Part shown: piece by piece, positions 1-14,400 of the stretch
How the letters are laid out: each line of letters opens with the position of its first letter
Position numbering within the stretch: position 1 is the stretch's first letter
Assembly: GCA_038501785.1 (NCBI GenBank)
Contig: JBAMJR010000053.1
Coordinates: forward strand, 8,723,501-8,787,500
Length of the DNA: 64,000 bases
Origin: Myoxocephalus aenaeus
Taxonomy: Eukaryota; Chordata; Actinopteri; Perciformes; Cottidae
Reading direction: 5' to 3'
Program-made: the position numbers and the translations under genes
The notes under the pieces: model-generated
What the model saw: the letters and a program-made list of their open reading frames with translations, nothing else
Told to the model about the DNA's origin: nothing
The model's database searches: none

Positions 1-1091
1 CTGTATTTATATATAATACGTTATATAATATATGTGCCTTTATTTAATCCCACAGGGACATTAGATTCATATAATGCATCTCAGTAGGCAAAAGGTGCTA
101 CAGCCCCAATGGAAATGATTGACTGATTAAAGTAACGATTACAGTACACACACACACACACACACACCTTCTCATTCTCCTCTTACTCTGTATATTGCTG
201 TGTCTGATAACTCACACTCTGTAGATGTTCTATTGTATTATTCATCCCCTAACCAGGAAGTGTCCATGCACTTTACTGGGAAACAAATTCTCTCTCCGCT
301 CTGGGCACTTCTTTCTGAAGCGCACACACACGTATGCAAACACCAGGAGTAGGTGTCTACAAATCTGTTAGATTCACGGTTTCCATAACCACATGACGTA
401 GAGGCACTTCCATTCTAAACCTTTTATTTTTTAGGGGTGTTTTTTTAGTTTGGGACCTACATCCAAATGAGCCTGGCCTCTGTTGCGTTCTTTTGCAGAA
501 GTACAGAGGTAAAAAATTTCATATTTCAAACTTCTTCACAGTAACAACCTACATAAATCCAGCAACCAGGCCCATAACTGTTGGCGAATGTTTAAATATG
601 GCTCGGTGAAGGTTGTGTTGTTCGACTTCCTCTTGCGTAGTGCATGAGCCATGTAACCACCCAATCCAGTGGGACAGATGTGCCTCTACAGAGAGACGCC
701 GCTTGAGCAGGGCAACCACTGTGAGGTTCATTGTTGCTGAAAGGCAGCAAACGGCTTCAGATGAGCAAAATTAAAGCCATAACTCTTATTTATGTGTGAC
801 AATCATGCTCAGCGTGGGACAAATCAATATGTGTGTTGAAGGACGCCTTTAGTGTTTTAGGGTAACCTATTATCTGTGTCTTTTTCCCCATCTTGTCTCT
901 TCCAATCTGTCGTCTTATTCCTAACCCGGCCCCACCTATTCTTCACAACAACATACCCTCCCATTCCTTCCTCTGCCATGACCCACATGTACTGTATTAC
1001 TACCTGTCTTCATCTCTCCACACTCCACTTTCTTTATTTTCTCCCCTCTAATTGTCCCCCTCTTCTTCCTCCACCTCCTGTACACCAACAG
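1..1091 (+). other. Intron of iqsec3 upstream of the first visible exon
   Basis: No coding exon was found here. It contains a short (AC)n run at 146-167, and a pyrimidine-rich tract just before the acceptor at 1090-1091. The open frame at 876-1112 crosses that acceptor and is not itself a gene. Confidence 0.6.
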
Positions 1092-4000
1092 TCAGCGCTA
1101 CTGCATGTGTAACCCCGATGTGGTGCAGCAGTTTCACAACCCAGACACCATCTTCATCCTGGCCTTCGCCATCATTCTGCTCAACACCGACATGTACAGT
1201 CCAAACATCAAGCCCGACCGCAAGATGATGTTGGAGGACTTCATACGCAACCTACGAGGTAAGCGACACAGCATCTAAGCATGTGTGTGGAGAGGCTGAT
1301 TACGGGAGTTAAAGGGATATTCATTAGTTGACATAATCGGCTCATGTAATGTCGGTCGTTTTAAGTGCGTTTGTGTGCTTGTGTGTCAGACGTTTTATAT
1401 TAGTATCATTATTATGTTTGAATCTTACTGCAATGTGAAAAAAACAAATCAGTAAAACTCAATAATCCTTCAACAAGATACATCAGTGTAATTGAGTCAG
1501 TGTCCAACAGTGTTTGGATCTGTGTTACATCAAACCTCCCTGCATAAATTCAGGTAATAAAGATAAGGTAATATTTCTATACCTGCCGGCCTTGCTTTAC
1601 ACATTCACAACTCACAGCGACACCGACAGAAAGCACCTGTAATTCTTGTCTCCCGTATAGAGACAGATGCTCATTCGCCAACCGCTGAAGATGAGACGGG
1701 AGCGTCGTAGTTTTGTTCTGTGCAATTAATCAGGGAATGCTGAGGTCGATGCAAAACAACTTTAATAGATTCACCCAGACTGTTCCCCGCAATTAAATTA
1801 AGTTGAGAAATCAATTTCGGCATCTTATGCAAATGAAAATATGCCGCTCTCTCTTGGCCTCTCTATTTGTCTTTTGCTCAGTTTACGATGTTTTCTCTGT
1901 TTCTCTCTGCATTCTCTTATCTTGTTTTGTCTCGGTCAGAATATCATTTGGTCTGTTTATTTATCCGCCTTTCCGTGTTTATATTCTCCCTGATGCTTTA
2001 TCCTCTTTTCTTTTCTCCATCACGTCTCTCCTACACACTGACAGAAGAATAACTCAATCAACTAATTGACAGAGGTGAAATGCAATTATGCACCAGAAAC
2101 CAATAGTAATGAAGAACCTCAGAACATTCATTATCTCAATTAAAACAGACTGTCAGTGGCAAAGCTATTCCACAACGGGCTAACATAATTTAAACCAGCT
2201 TCTACCATAAATTAATCTTTATGTCAGCTCATTGAAAAATGTAAATTACAATATCTCTGTTACTGGATAGAGAGGACGGTCTCAGATTGAGACAAAGTTC
2301 AGTTTTTAAGGTATTTAGTCATAAATCATAGTATTGGACAAATTACATTTTTGACATGTTGATGGCGACACTTGAAACCAAAGTTACTCTAATATATCAC
2401 CAGGGAAACATAAATGTGTTCCAGACAGCTTTAATTTAAAACCCCAGGTCACACTTTAAGAAAAGTCAGGGGATCCCCAAAGTCATTATTTGTAGGACTT
2501 ATCATCTGGGGACCATGAATGACAGTAAGAAAATAGTACCAATCCATCATGAAGATGTTGAGATATTTCACATGATTAGTGAAATTGAAATGAAAACTCA
2601 GGGGATCACCAATAGCATTGAGATTCACCCTCTGAGCACCATGAATGTCAAAATAGCATCTCAATCCATTACATATTTGAGATATTTCTGGACCACCAAC
2701 CAACTGTAATCACCATGCAAAGAGACATAAAGCAGTGAAGTCGTGAGGAGTGTAAGAAAAGATGCATTCAGCAAAAAAAGAAAGTCACTTATTTATTTGA
2801 CACTTTACACACATATCCCCACCCCCCCCCTCCCCCCCCTCCCCCGGACATCTCCTCCACTCCCTCCGACTCCATAATGTGTAGCGATGTCTCAGTGGTG
2901 TCCCATGGTGCCTCACTGTCGCCGCCATCCCTTGTGGCGGTTTCATTTTCTCCAAACACATCCTGCCCCATTGAAAACTCAATGTACCACACAGCACGGT
3001 ACAGCTGTGCGGATATAATGGGGAGCATCTCGAGGGCAACCTTTCAGCCTAATGACATGCAGCTCTACCTGCGTCAAAACGCTACAGCCTCGAACTGCAT
3101 TGTGTTCCAGACAGAAGATCTTCTACGGGTGTTAACCTTTCACTTGCTAATTAACCTCCTCTCACACTGCTTTCTGTCATTACCTAATGGAGACGGTGAA
3201 AGACGAAAATACAAAGAAGGACAGACGAGGAGAGACAGCGTTCTCCTTTGCTCTGTTTTTGTTCCACTCTTTTCAAGTCACTTAGCAATATGTATACAGT
3301 TATGTTGTATACGTATATATAGCATGCAGGGACACAACCCCTGCGGTATTGAAGCCAGAGTAGACACACAATGGCTCCTCTACCACTGTAATAACAGCAG
3401 TCAATCAATGTTCCTTCTAAAGGGACGGTACCGTCTGGTTAAAATATTGGTGATGTGTGTAGACTTTGTGTGTAAGCAGCCTATTCTCATCTCAGGTGTG
3501 GATGATGGAGCAGACATCCCAAGAGACATGGTGGTCGGAATCTATGAAAGAATACAACTGAGGGAGTTACGCTCCAACGAAGATCACGTCACCTACGTCT
3601 CCAAGGTTGAGCAGTCCATCGTAGGCATGAAAACAGTAAGGACACACAGACACACTTTTGTTCTATACTTGTGAGGATCTCCACGGCGTGATGCATTCCT
3701 TAGCCCTTAAAGTGCAACAACATAGCAAACTAACCTTTTCTTAGCTTGGACTGAAACCATTCTTAAACCTTAACCTGCATTAGTTATGTTTAGCCACTTG
3801 GGGAAGCACAACTTAACATAGCCACCTGGCAAATGTTAATACATTCTCTTCAACCTCTGTTTTTTGTCTCAACCAACTCCTGAGGAAATGATCTGGCTAT
3901 TAAGCTGCTAAATGCTACTCAATGCTCACTATTAGCGACTAGCTAGTCGCTAACTTTGTCTATCTGCCGTCTGGTGCTGGGCAGGTGGAGTCGACTTGGT

Positions 4001-5450
4001 TTACAAGAGGTTTCGATCCTGAAAATAACTTATGTTGCATCTAGGAAGGACATTGGTACATTAAGAGTGGGCCATAAACAAAGCTGTGGGTCGTAACAAC
4101 TAAATAATGAGCCAAAAGATGCTAAAATGCTACGTAAAGCAGAGGAGATCAGCAGGCTCTGGTGAGGATTTCAGTGGCTTCATCACTAAAAACAAACCCT
4201 TGGATAGTATACATAGTTTAACTTGAAAAGGCGGTTCTAAAAAACAAAAATATCCTTATTTTATATGCTTAAAAGTCAAAGATAAACATATTGTATTACA
4301 TTACTAACACACTGATGAAAGTTTAAAATATTCCTAGATGGGGTTGAGCTGATGGTGCTGTAACCGTTTTCCTCATCAGACAGAAACCTCACAAATTAAT
4401 TGATGGGGATTAAAACCCCAGAATCATTGTTTCCATTACACAGTTATATCAATCATTGTATCTGTTTTTTTACAGCACATTCTATAATCTTCTTGGCTTG
4501 CTAGATTAGTAAGTAAGATTGATAACACAAAAAGCATGTCACTCAGTGCAAGCCAAGCCGCCTACTAATTATTCAAGACCTTATCACTATCACCTAGCCC
4601 TGGTTGTGTTAGCAGAGCACATTTATTAGCCATTACATGTCTCATCAGCAGTGCGATCATTACCTCAGGTCATTACTCCAGCTGGATACGTCATTAACCA
4701 CCGCTATCATTAGAGTCTTTTTTTTAACTATTAAGGTTGAAAGGTTGGTCAGTGCACATGAGTAATGTAAGTGGTTGAACCACTCTTTAAACACTGGAAT
4801 GTCCTTTAGTTAGGAGGAGTCAACTACAGACATCATTCTCAGCCTCTTCGGCACTTTGTATTAGTTCTAATAAGTAATCATGAACATGCCAACATGCTAA
4901 ACTAAGATGTTGATGAATATGGATACATAATACCTGATGAACATCAGCATGTTAGCATTGTGTTACTCTTAACTGTAGACTCATAGTCTATTTATAGTCT
5001 CATCTGTCTGTCCATCTGCAAGATGCACCATGAACGTTTGGATGGATCTCACTATAAATGTACTTTTAACTAGTTTTAAAGTGAATCTCAATAATTCCCT
5101 GTTTACTTCCAGAATGACATTGGAGCTATGACATTGAAAAGATTTCCACTGTCTTTTTCTTTTTTTGTGGCTTTTGCCTTTCAGTGTTTCAGTGATGGAT
5201 GAGTAGCCATAGGATGACAGAGGGAGTGTTGTCATAGCCAAAACAATGATGGATTGTTGTGACAGGAACTGACTATTCCTGCCTATGGCAGCTGTCTGCC
5301 ATAAAAAGACTTAGATAAAGTTTCCTTTTCAGAAATAGTGTAACAGCAGGTGTCAAAGTCCCTTTAATGTGGATTTAAAACAAAAAGGGAGTGGTTTACT
5401 TTAGAAGATATTTTGATAATTATAGGAGTTTGCTTTATTTTTTTGCTTGA

Positions 5451-5483
<33 letters not shown>

Positions 5484-8400
5484 GTTTTGCTTGATATTTG
5501 ATGAATGAATGAAAGTGATGATGTGATTTTAGATCCAAGCGGTTTTACAGAAAAAATTATATTTTCTTCAGTCAATTTTATGACTAACTCTCTCCTGTCA
5601 AACTGTTTCTTAATAATTAAATCGGGAAAGGACTTATTTTTGTCAAACATGCATTAAGCATTTCAAGCTAATGACGTCTTTATATGTTTCTAACATTAGT
5701 GTAATGAGAAAGCAGGCTGGCTTTGACCAGCTGGGCGGGAGTCTGTAGACCCTGCAGTGATGAGAGACGAGAGCGTGAGAGGAAGAAAAGGAGGCTGTGT
5801 ATGAGCTTTGCAAATAGTCCACAGGAAGCAGAGGGAATTCAAATTGGAAATGCACAAAAACGATCGGAGGCCACAGATGAATCCATTTTATCACGAAAAG
5901 GGGAACAACTGTGATCCAAAATGGAGACAAGTCAGAGAGAAAACATTGTGAGAACATGATTTAATCGGTCCCTGCCATTTTTGTAGTGTAATCTGCTTAA
6001 ACATCGAAAAGCACTTAAGTCTAAGAGGAGAAGCCCGGCCTCTTGCAACACAACTGCAGTGTTTTGTAAAAATACAGGACAACAACTTCATAATGCCCCT
6101 ACAAGAGTTGCGTTACCACCTTTTGGTCTTTAGTTGTCAATAACTAAACAGCAAGATGTATATTGCAAAAGAATACAACAATCAATTTGACAGCAACTCA
6201 TAAAAGATTTTGCTTTAACGAATGGCAGGACGACTGTTTCAGAGCAAGTAGTCACTCATCTTACTCTAGGATTGCTCTATTTACTAGAAGTATATATCTC
6301 TCTATGAGAAGTACGTAGAGCAAGCATCGCCAAACCGGTCTTCATACATTTCATTTTGCTCAAACACTAAAATTAGACTTTTTGCTTTTTCACATCTAAT
6401 CAAATAGAAAGGTGAGAAATTCAGTTCAAGTAAAACTACAAAGCGCAACCCCAGCACAGAAAAGTAAAGAATCTAACATGTGGACCTGCATTCATGCTCA
6501 TGTTCTGCTCAGGCAAACACAGTTGAAACAACATGCTGCCTCCTTATCCCTATCTTCTTTATATTGTGTCAGTCTTCAAGGGCAGTCTTCAAGGGCAGTC
6601 TTCATGTCACTAATTTGTCTTGGCAAACTGTGTTTAATGTTCTTTTTTTCTTGTGATACTTCAGTCTCAGCTTTTAACTCCAGTGAATAATGTGTAGTAC
6701 TCCAGCCAAAAGTAATTTGTGTTCAAAGTCTCCCCATGTTTCACTTTAATACTCTCCCCTGAGGGAAAGGTTTTATCTGATGCTCTCTACTTCATATGGT
6801 CTGGAATGACTTTCACGCTTCTGAAACACTTCATCTGAGTGATGGAAGCTCTCCTTTCACCTGGACGTCTGTGTCTTCCTCTGCAGGTTCTCTCCGTCCC
6901 TCACAGAAGACTCGTGTGCTGCAGTCGACTTTTTGAGGTGACGGATGTCAACAAGGCCCAAAAACAGGCAGCACACCAGAGAGAAGTCTTCCTCTTCAAT
7001 GATCTCATTGTGGTTAGTATACGATAAGAGAGATTCAGAGTAATAATTCATATTTGTATTATGAATGTTGTTTACGGTATCTTTATAACCTCCACAGAAA
7101 TAGTTGTTTCTGCTGAAAACATTACATCTTTAAAGCTGCTTATTTTACACTTCCAGCTGCAATGCACCATCACCTACCTCGACTGTGAGCTCCCTCTCTT
7201 CCGCAATGTTGTTTCATCAGTCAGTCCCCTCCGGCCCTTTCTTTTAATAATAGATCGTAGTAAATGCAGTTTTGCAGTGCACTCATAAGCAAATATCTGT
7301 CCCCAAAAGAGCAGCTTTAAGGGACAGTAATAAAGTTGTGTTTCACAGCACAGATAAGTTAATTTGGTCCAAAGTTGTGTAGATTGCATAATTACAAAAT
7401 GTTTAATGTTGGGCATACTTAATATGCCCATGAGGAGGCACACAGGGGTTATCCATCCAAAGTGTTTAACTACTCTCATAATTATGTCAAATTTTGATAT
7501 CTGTCCAGCAAAAGGAAAAGCAGCATCGTTATTTCCCCCTCCTTTTTCAGCTTGAGCATCAAAGTAATTGGTATAGCTGCTAGAAAAGGAGGTTCGAAGG
7601 CCAATTCTGAAGTAAGAGGTGAAAGGAGGCATCTTCACACATCACAATGGAATTCTGTTCATTTGGCACTAAAAGTTAGGGGTGCAATTTATTCCTGGGA
7701 GACGTTTTGTCCTGACAGCTTAGAGAGTGGGGCAGACATTTTGAAGGACTTTACTGCAAAATTAAAGTGACAGGGACTTTTCTTTAAATTTGGCCGCTGT
7801 TCTAGTAGCTTGAACACGTCAAGTAGTGTTTAATGTGCCAACGTGATGTATTGGTTTAACACGGCTCGCCTGGTAAATTATGCCCAACAGTAGCGCTGCA
7901 AAACAGATTTGACTCATCTTTCTCTATCTGGAAGGTCATTCGATGAAAAAGCATTAAATACATCCTGATATAAGCTCGCCGTGGTGTTGTTTTTCAAAGA
8001 GCACAAGCGCACAATCTGATATACTTTGAAACTTATATTGTACATTAATATTGACTCCATCTGGTCTTGACACACGTTTGGAATTTCTTTGAAATTGCTT
8101 TGTAAGCTCTCTGTCATTCATATGGTTGCTATAACTTTGGTTTCTTGTTGAATTCAGATCTTGAAGCTTTGCCCAAAGAAGAAGAGTTCTGCAGCCTACA
8201 CTTTCTGCAAAGCAATGGGCCTACTTGGCATGCAGTTTCACCTGTTTGAAAATGAATGTAAGTCATAATATTTTCCCTGCAAAGAGCTGCATGAAACATA
8301 ACATCACCCAATACTTTGAACTGTTACAAAACAGAGAAAAGTTCCTCCAAGTTGTGTTGAAGAAGGGGTTTAGGAGTTATGGCTGTATTTGAAATAGGTT

Positions 8401-11400
8401 TGATATGAAACTGCTTTTTATTGTCATTTTTTATACTCATGATGGCAGAATATGATCATCCTGGACTTTCCCATAGAACATATCCTCATGAAGCTTACTT
8501 TTCAAAATGTAATCATCCCATTCTTCTTCAAATTTTGTGTTTTCTCCAAGAACAAAATGAGTTAACAAATCTACATTCAAAAGGTATTTTAAAGCCTGTA
8601 GTATTAAACTTGCTAATACCTTGCAAACTGGTTCTTGCGACGTTTCTTGTTACTCCTATCTCAACAAGTCAATGCCTCCTGTGCTCCCCAGACTACCCTC
8701 ATGGCATCACCATCCTCTCCCCGTTCGGCTCAGACAAGAAACAGGTCCTTAACTTCTGTGCCCAAAGTGCTGAGGAGCTGCTCAAGTTTGTAGAAGACCT
8801 GAAGGAATCAATCTCGGAGGTGTCGGAGATGGAGCAGATACGTATCGAGTGTAAGTGTCTGTCTTTTTTTTTTTTTTTTATTATTACAATGAAAGATTAG
8901 AGACACACACAGTAGACTGGAGGCTGCCAATTAGTTGTGTGTACAGTATGTGACGTAGAAGGTCCATGAAGTGAAATGTGTCTCTAAATCCTTCTCTAGC
9001 AATGCAGCCAGCGTCACATTTTGAACCAGATCAATATTCTCACATCTACAGTTGGATTCTAAGATACGCTGTGTGGGAATCAATAAGTCCTTTAGATAGT
9101 ACACAGGAGTCAGAAGTCAACCTTGCGTTTTGTGTTATTGTGTTAACTTGTGTAGGTGCAGAAAGACTTTGGCATTAAAGTTCCTTGTGCACTGCAGCTC
9201 TAAACAGACTGCAGTGCATTGGCGGTGAAAAGAGGCCAGTGTTGTTTGGGTCTGCGTGCGTTTGAAATTCCCCAGACAATAAGACATGCGCACACTTCGA
9301 CCCACTCGGAGAAGCAGAGTGTCCAGAGCCTGGCTCCCGGCAGTGGGCCTCAAAGAGAGCATCCCCGCTGGTATTTGACGCAACCCCTTCACAGAGAGGC
9401 AGGGCCGGCAGCCCGGAGAGAGCAGGCAACAACAGCGGTTGACAGACGGAAGTTATTTATCTCAGTCGAGTGGAGCAAGGATAGACAGCTGTGCACAATT
9501 TAAACCAACAGACACAAATAAGAACTCCTGTTGAGACACATTTGTTAGAAAGGCATGCAAACAGAAACTTTTTTGCAAAGACAGGAACACAATTTAGAAC
9601 AAGAATGATTGCTGGCACTTGCACAGAAAAACACACCACATCATCGTTTCTCCTCTCAGGGTTTCGTGGTGTTGGCACATTAGCAAACATGCCTGCAGCG
9701 GGCACACTTATGTTTGGGCTTTCCCTCTTTGAGATGAGATGCAGAATTTACAGTTTCGGTTCATATGGAGGTGCATATTTTCCTGCATCGCGATCTTTAT
9801 AATGAGGGGAATTCCTAATAGAATTGATCATTTTAATTCAGTCCTACACTCACTTTAAATGTATTTCTGTTAAGTCCATGAAAGTATATTTTAATTGGAA
9901 AAAAACTTGAATGTGCTAAATATAGGTACAATAGGAATTTCCTTGAAAGAACTGCTCCATTTAAAAAAAAAAAAAAAAAAACTGTCTTACCAGTAGATAA
10001 ACTACCAAATAGGACACTTTCTGTTCAGGTGGTCACATTTGTGTCACACTGGCAGCAAAATGAAAAAGGGGTACATTGTGTACTTCACCCTTAAAGCACT
10101 ACATTTTTGACGTCATTGAGCATCCCATAATAACCCTTACCATATTATAATTCAAGTGGTCTGAGAGAAAATTATTGTGCATTATTGTGTGTTCCAGTGA
10201 AGGGAGACGGCGTTCCTATTGGCTGTACTACAAATGCAGATGTGCCTGCACCTCCGTGACAGCCTGATTCTACGGCTGATTCATGTCCTGTGGGGAAAAT
10301 CACTATTCTAGCATTGGCAACAACTGTCAACACTGGAAAGCAACCCAAAAAAAGAAGGACAAAAAGAGAGTGTGAGCTAGCCTCGTTTGGGGCGAGCGGC
10401 ATTCTCTCCATCTTTAAGAGCTTAGCCTTCTGCGTGACAGCTTCAATTGGCAGAAGGCTAAACTCTTATTGGCAACATTTTCTCTCCATTTCTGAAATTA
10501 AATGAATGACAAGTACTCATACAGGTTACTGTATGAAGCGTGTGCATATGCCCCTGCTCATCTTGTGGGAGGGGTTCAGGGGTTTTCCCAGAAAACTGCC
10601 TGTTGAATTACAATATGATAGAAGATTATTATGGAATTTTTGCCCAATAATGCCCAAAATAACCCGCCTCGCCCAGCTTTAAGATCACATCCGTCAGCTT
10701 TGCAGCTCAGAATTAGAATGCAGTGCAGTGTTGGAGACGAAACAACATTTAGTCATCGTGATTGGAAATGACACGCAATTACCATCAAGTGTGAAGTGTA
10801 ATTAGTGAGATGGCAAGTTGTGTTTTGAGATTAGAGGACAGAGTGGGAGGGGAAGGCAACGAGAGCGTCTGAAAGAAAGTAGACTTATGCGTTTGAAAGA
10901 AAGTAGACTCATGCCGATTAATGTGGTTACTCTTACCCATCCACGCCTGCCGCCTGTCCATCTATGCATTTCTCTCTCTGTCATGGTGTGTAAATGATAG
11001 ATCGTTTTTGTCTTCGGTTCTCTCTGCAGGGGAGCTGGAGAAGCAGCAGGGAGCCAAGACACACTCAGTAAAGAACAACGGCACACAGCTAGAGCTGCGC
11101 GGCAAACAAGGCTCCCCATCAGGTGTGTGTGAGTGTGTGAGCACCGTCGCGTTTTAATTTTAAAACCTACTGCAGAGACCTTGTCCTCAATTGCATTAAT
11201 CTACCTGCAGTTAATACAAAGTATTTAAGACGGAGGTGTTACATTTGAACTAATCTTATATTTATTGTCTGTGTAGTGGAGTGATATGAAGTGCCTTAGT
11301 TTAAGATGTATTTCTGCTCTTAAATAGCAGTGAAAGCTAAAGTCACAGACATTTTGCTGCCACTTTTGTCTCTTTTCCCTCCATTTTTTCTCCATCCAGG

Positions 11401-14400
11401 AAACCAGGAGATAGATGAAAGAAGTGGACACAATGCAGTAGAGGTAAGTGCTTAGTGATAGGGCCATGTCCCAAAAAACAGGTAAGTCAGTACAGGGTGG
11501 CAGTATAAAGGTAGGATGAGACAGGATGAAACCTCAGGACTGGTCATATCTTCAGGGCTCGAGGCGTCAAGTGGGTGAAGAGTGGATGAGAGAACGAGTG
11601 CTGCTGGGTAACGTGCTGCGGGCATGTGAGGTAACCCAACCCAACTAAATATATTAGATAAAAGTCCTTAGGTGGGTAAATAAAGGTAGTGGGTTTGGGG
11701 AAATTAATAACATCATAACACGTTCTACCCGTGCACAGAAAACGCATCAGACTCATAGGCTTAAATATTATCTGTAAACCTAAAAAAGGAATCGGCTGTA
11801 ATTAGTTTCACGAGCTCAGGCAGAAAATGTGACTCATTTTGCGCGTTTAAAGGGTGAAAGAGAAAGAAGCTATCATTGCTGAAAGTAGCTTAGGACATGT
11901 GCGGAATGTCTGTGTGTGTCTGTGTGTGTGTGTGCGCGCGCCCACGTGCAGCACCAAGACCTTAATTAACACTGTAACATGCGGGCGGATAAATTTAACG
12001 CTCGTTTGACCCAGAAACGTCACCTCTCCACCCCTCTGACGGATCTCTGGGGGAAACTTGTTGTGCGAACATTTTGTGCAAGCAACAGAGCAAGCTGAAC
12101 TACAGTACCCATGGGGCTTTGCAATTACCATCCTAGTGGCATCAGATGACCTTTCCCTCGTCATTTCTCTGTGGCTGTGGAGTTAAGAGGCTGGAGTGAA
12201 AAACCAAACACTCAGGGTCAAGTTGACACTCAGTGGCTGTTTAATTTCATACAGCTCACTCTTAATACTGGAGGCTGTAGAGCTATACACAGGTGCTGGT
12301 TAGAGCAAAATGACATATACATTGCACTAATATTTATTTTTATGTGCAATTTGTATGTGCAATGGCTCTTTCATGCATATAAGTGCTCTCTCTCTCTCTC
12401 TGAGCAGCCTTTGGGTCCTCATAATAGGGAGTGATGATCAGGCCAGTCTTCAAGGTTGTCTGAGCTCCCTTCACAAGCCGTCATCCCTTCTGCCATGCAG
12501 CGTGCAGTAAATGTCAGTGGCTGGTGGGGAGCCGTTAGCTGTCGAAACACATTTATCTTGGAAAGCAGGAGGGTCACACAGAGAATCCCGCTCAGGCCAG
12601 AGGCATGAATGCCTGAATCCCACAGCAAGCTTCGATAAATTTGAATAATTTGATAGTACGGTTTTTAAAAATGTATTGTCTCCCTTGGAGAAGTCTGCGC
12701 TGTAGTTTCAATGTGGCTAAAGAGTTCCAACACAGTCAAGAGTGTGATTCACATGTCCCCCTCACTTTTCAAAATCCTATTTATCCAGTTTTTTTTGTGG
12801 TGCTAATCTACACCCTCAAAGACACAGTCATGGCAATACACTGTCAGTCAGCAATACCAGTGACATGTTTGTGCACACTTTTGAACAGATATGTGGGTTG
12901 TTGTTGACACAAAGAAAGCCATCATCACAGAAGTGACAAGCAAACAGACTGCTGCAAATAGTCGCCATTTTAAAGCTCTGCCAGCTTCTCCTCATGTGCA
13001 GCCAATCCATCAAATGATCGACCCACTGGTATGTCAGCTGGGTGCTACACCGTCCACATCACATACACGTGATTAGTTTACACATAGATTAGATGTGGAC
13101 ATTTTTGAGGCCACTATATAATGCATAAATCTCACACTTTGGACATTTCAAAAATCGTTTGGTCTTTGTGGGAAAAAAAAATCTTTCTACTTAGAATTTA
13201 AACTTTTGAAAGTCAGCAGAAAGTCAGTAAAAGCCTCCATTCTTTATCTAAAGTGCTTCAGAAATCATTGATACTGTACTGTTAAGTATATGTGCCAAGT
13301 TGTCAAGGAGAAATAGTGGTTGGCAGATTGAATAGGTTCAAATGTTAATGGAGTGCTTTCACACAAGAGTTACATCAGCTCCTGTAAGAAAAGGAGAGAA
13401 CTCCGCCGTAAGCCCTTTCTTAAGTTCAGATACCTTACATTCAAAGTCCATTAAATTGCAGGTGAATTGCCGTTGACCTATTCACACAGTCGCCATTTTG
13501 AATTCTTATTGACATCCTCACAGAAGCTTAAAAGTGAATTTGAAACTAAGAACCTTTGTCAGAAATGAATGAATGAATGAAAGAATTTATTTCGATCAGC
13601 AAGAAAAAGAAAAAAATATATATACAACCAAAAAGAAGATAGATACCTGTGGCTGACCGAAAGGGTTAAGGCTGAAGCTATCTATCTTATAATTGCCCTA
13701 ACCTGAGACTGCTTTAACATTTGTTCCAAAGAGCCTAGTATATTAAACAAAAACAAACAAACAAAAATAAACAAACCACAAATTCAAGCAGTTGTCCCCA
13801 TAATCTGTTACTTCTCATGCTCTGTCAATACCTTCAAGTCTATACTTCTCCAGAGTCATGTTTTTAAACTTTTTTTTGAATTGCACCAGATTTTTACTTT
13901 CTTTGATGTCGTCAGTTAAATTATTCCACTGCTTCACCCCACAGACAGATATGCACATGCTTTTCAGAGTTGTATGAGCAATTGGTTGTCTCAAATTCCA
14001 CCTCCCTCTTAAGTAATACTCCCCTTCTCTATTTCTAAACATTTCTTGGATATTGCCAGGAAGTAAATTATGTTTTGCTTTATACAGAATTTGTGCTGTT
14101 TTGAACTCTACTAAATCCCTGAATTTTAGTGTACGTGAATTTAAGAACAGTGCATTGGTGTGCTCACGATATCCTACATTAATCACTATTCTTATTGCTC
14201 TCTTTTGCATAATGCATATTGACTGTAGGGTGCTTTTGTAGGTATTCCCCCACACTTCAACACAATATGTCATATATGGTAGAATGAGAGTACAATATAG
14301 TGTCTGCAATGATTTATTTAAGCAATAAGGTACGAGAGGCAGTACTGTGTCGTGCAATAATGTACTGTTCAAGGGAGTTGTTAGGCCCGACGCGCAGCGG

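Noticed and set aside
2449..2709. Overlapping open frames on both strands
   Set aside because: They fall inside a dispersed fish repeat.
2877..3674. Long open frame on the plus strand (265 codons)
   Set aside because: It runs through intron and only overlaps the real iqsec3 exon 3496-3635 at its end; the upstream part has no protein-like features.
7174..7638. Minus-strand open frame of 154 codons
   Set aside because: Lies in an iqsec3 intron, with no recognisable motif and no splice support.
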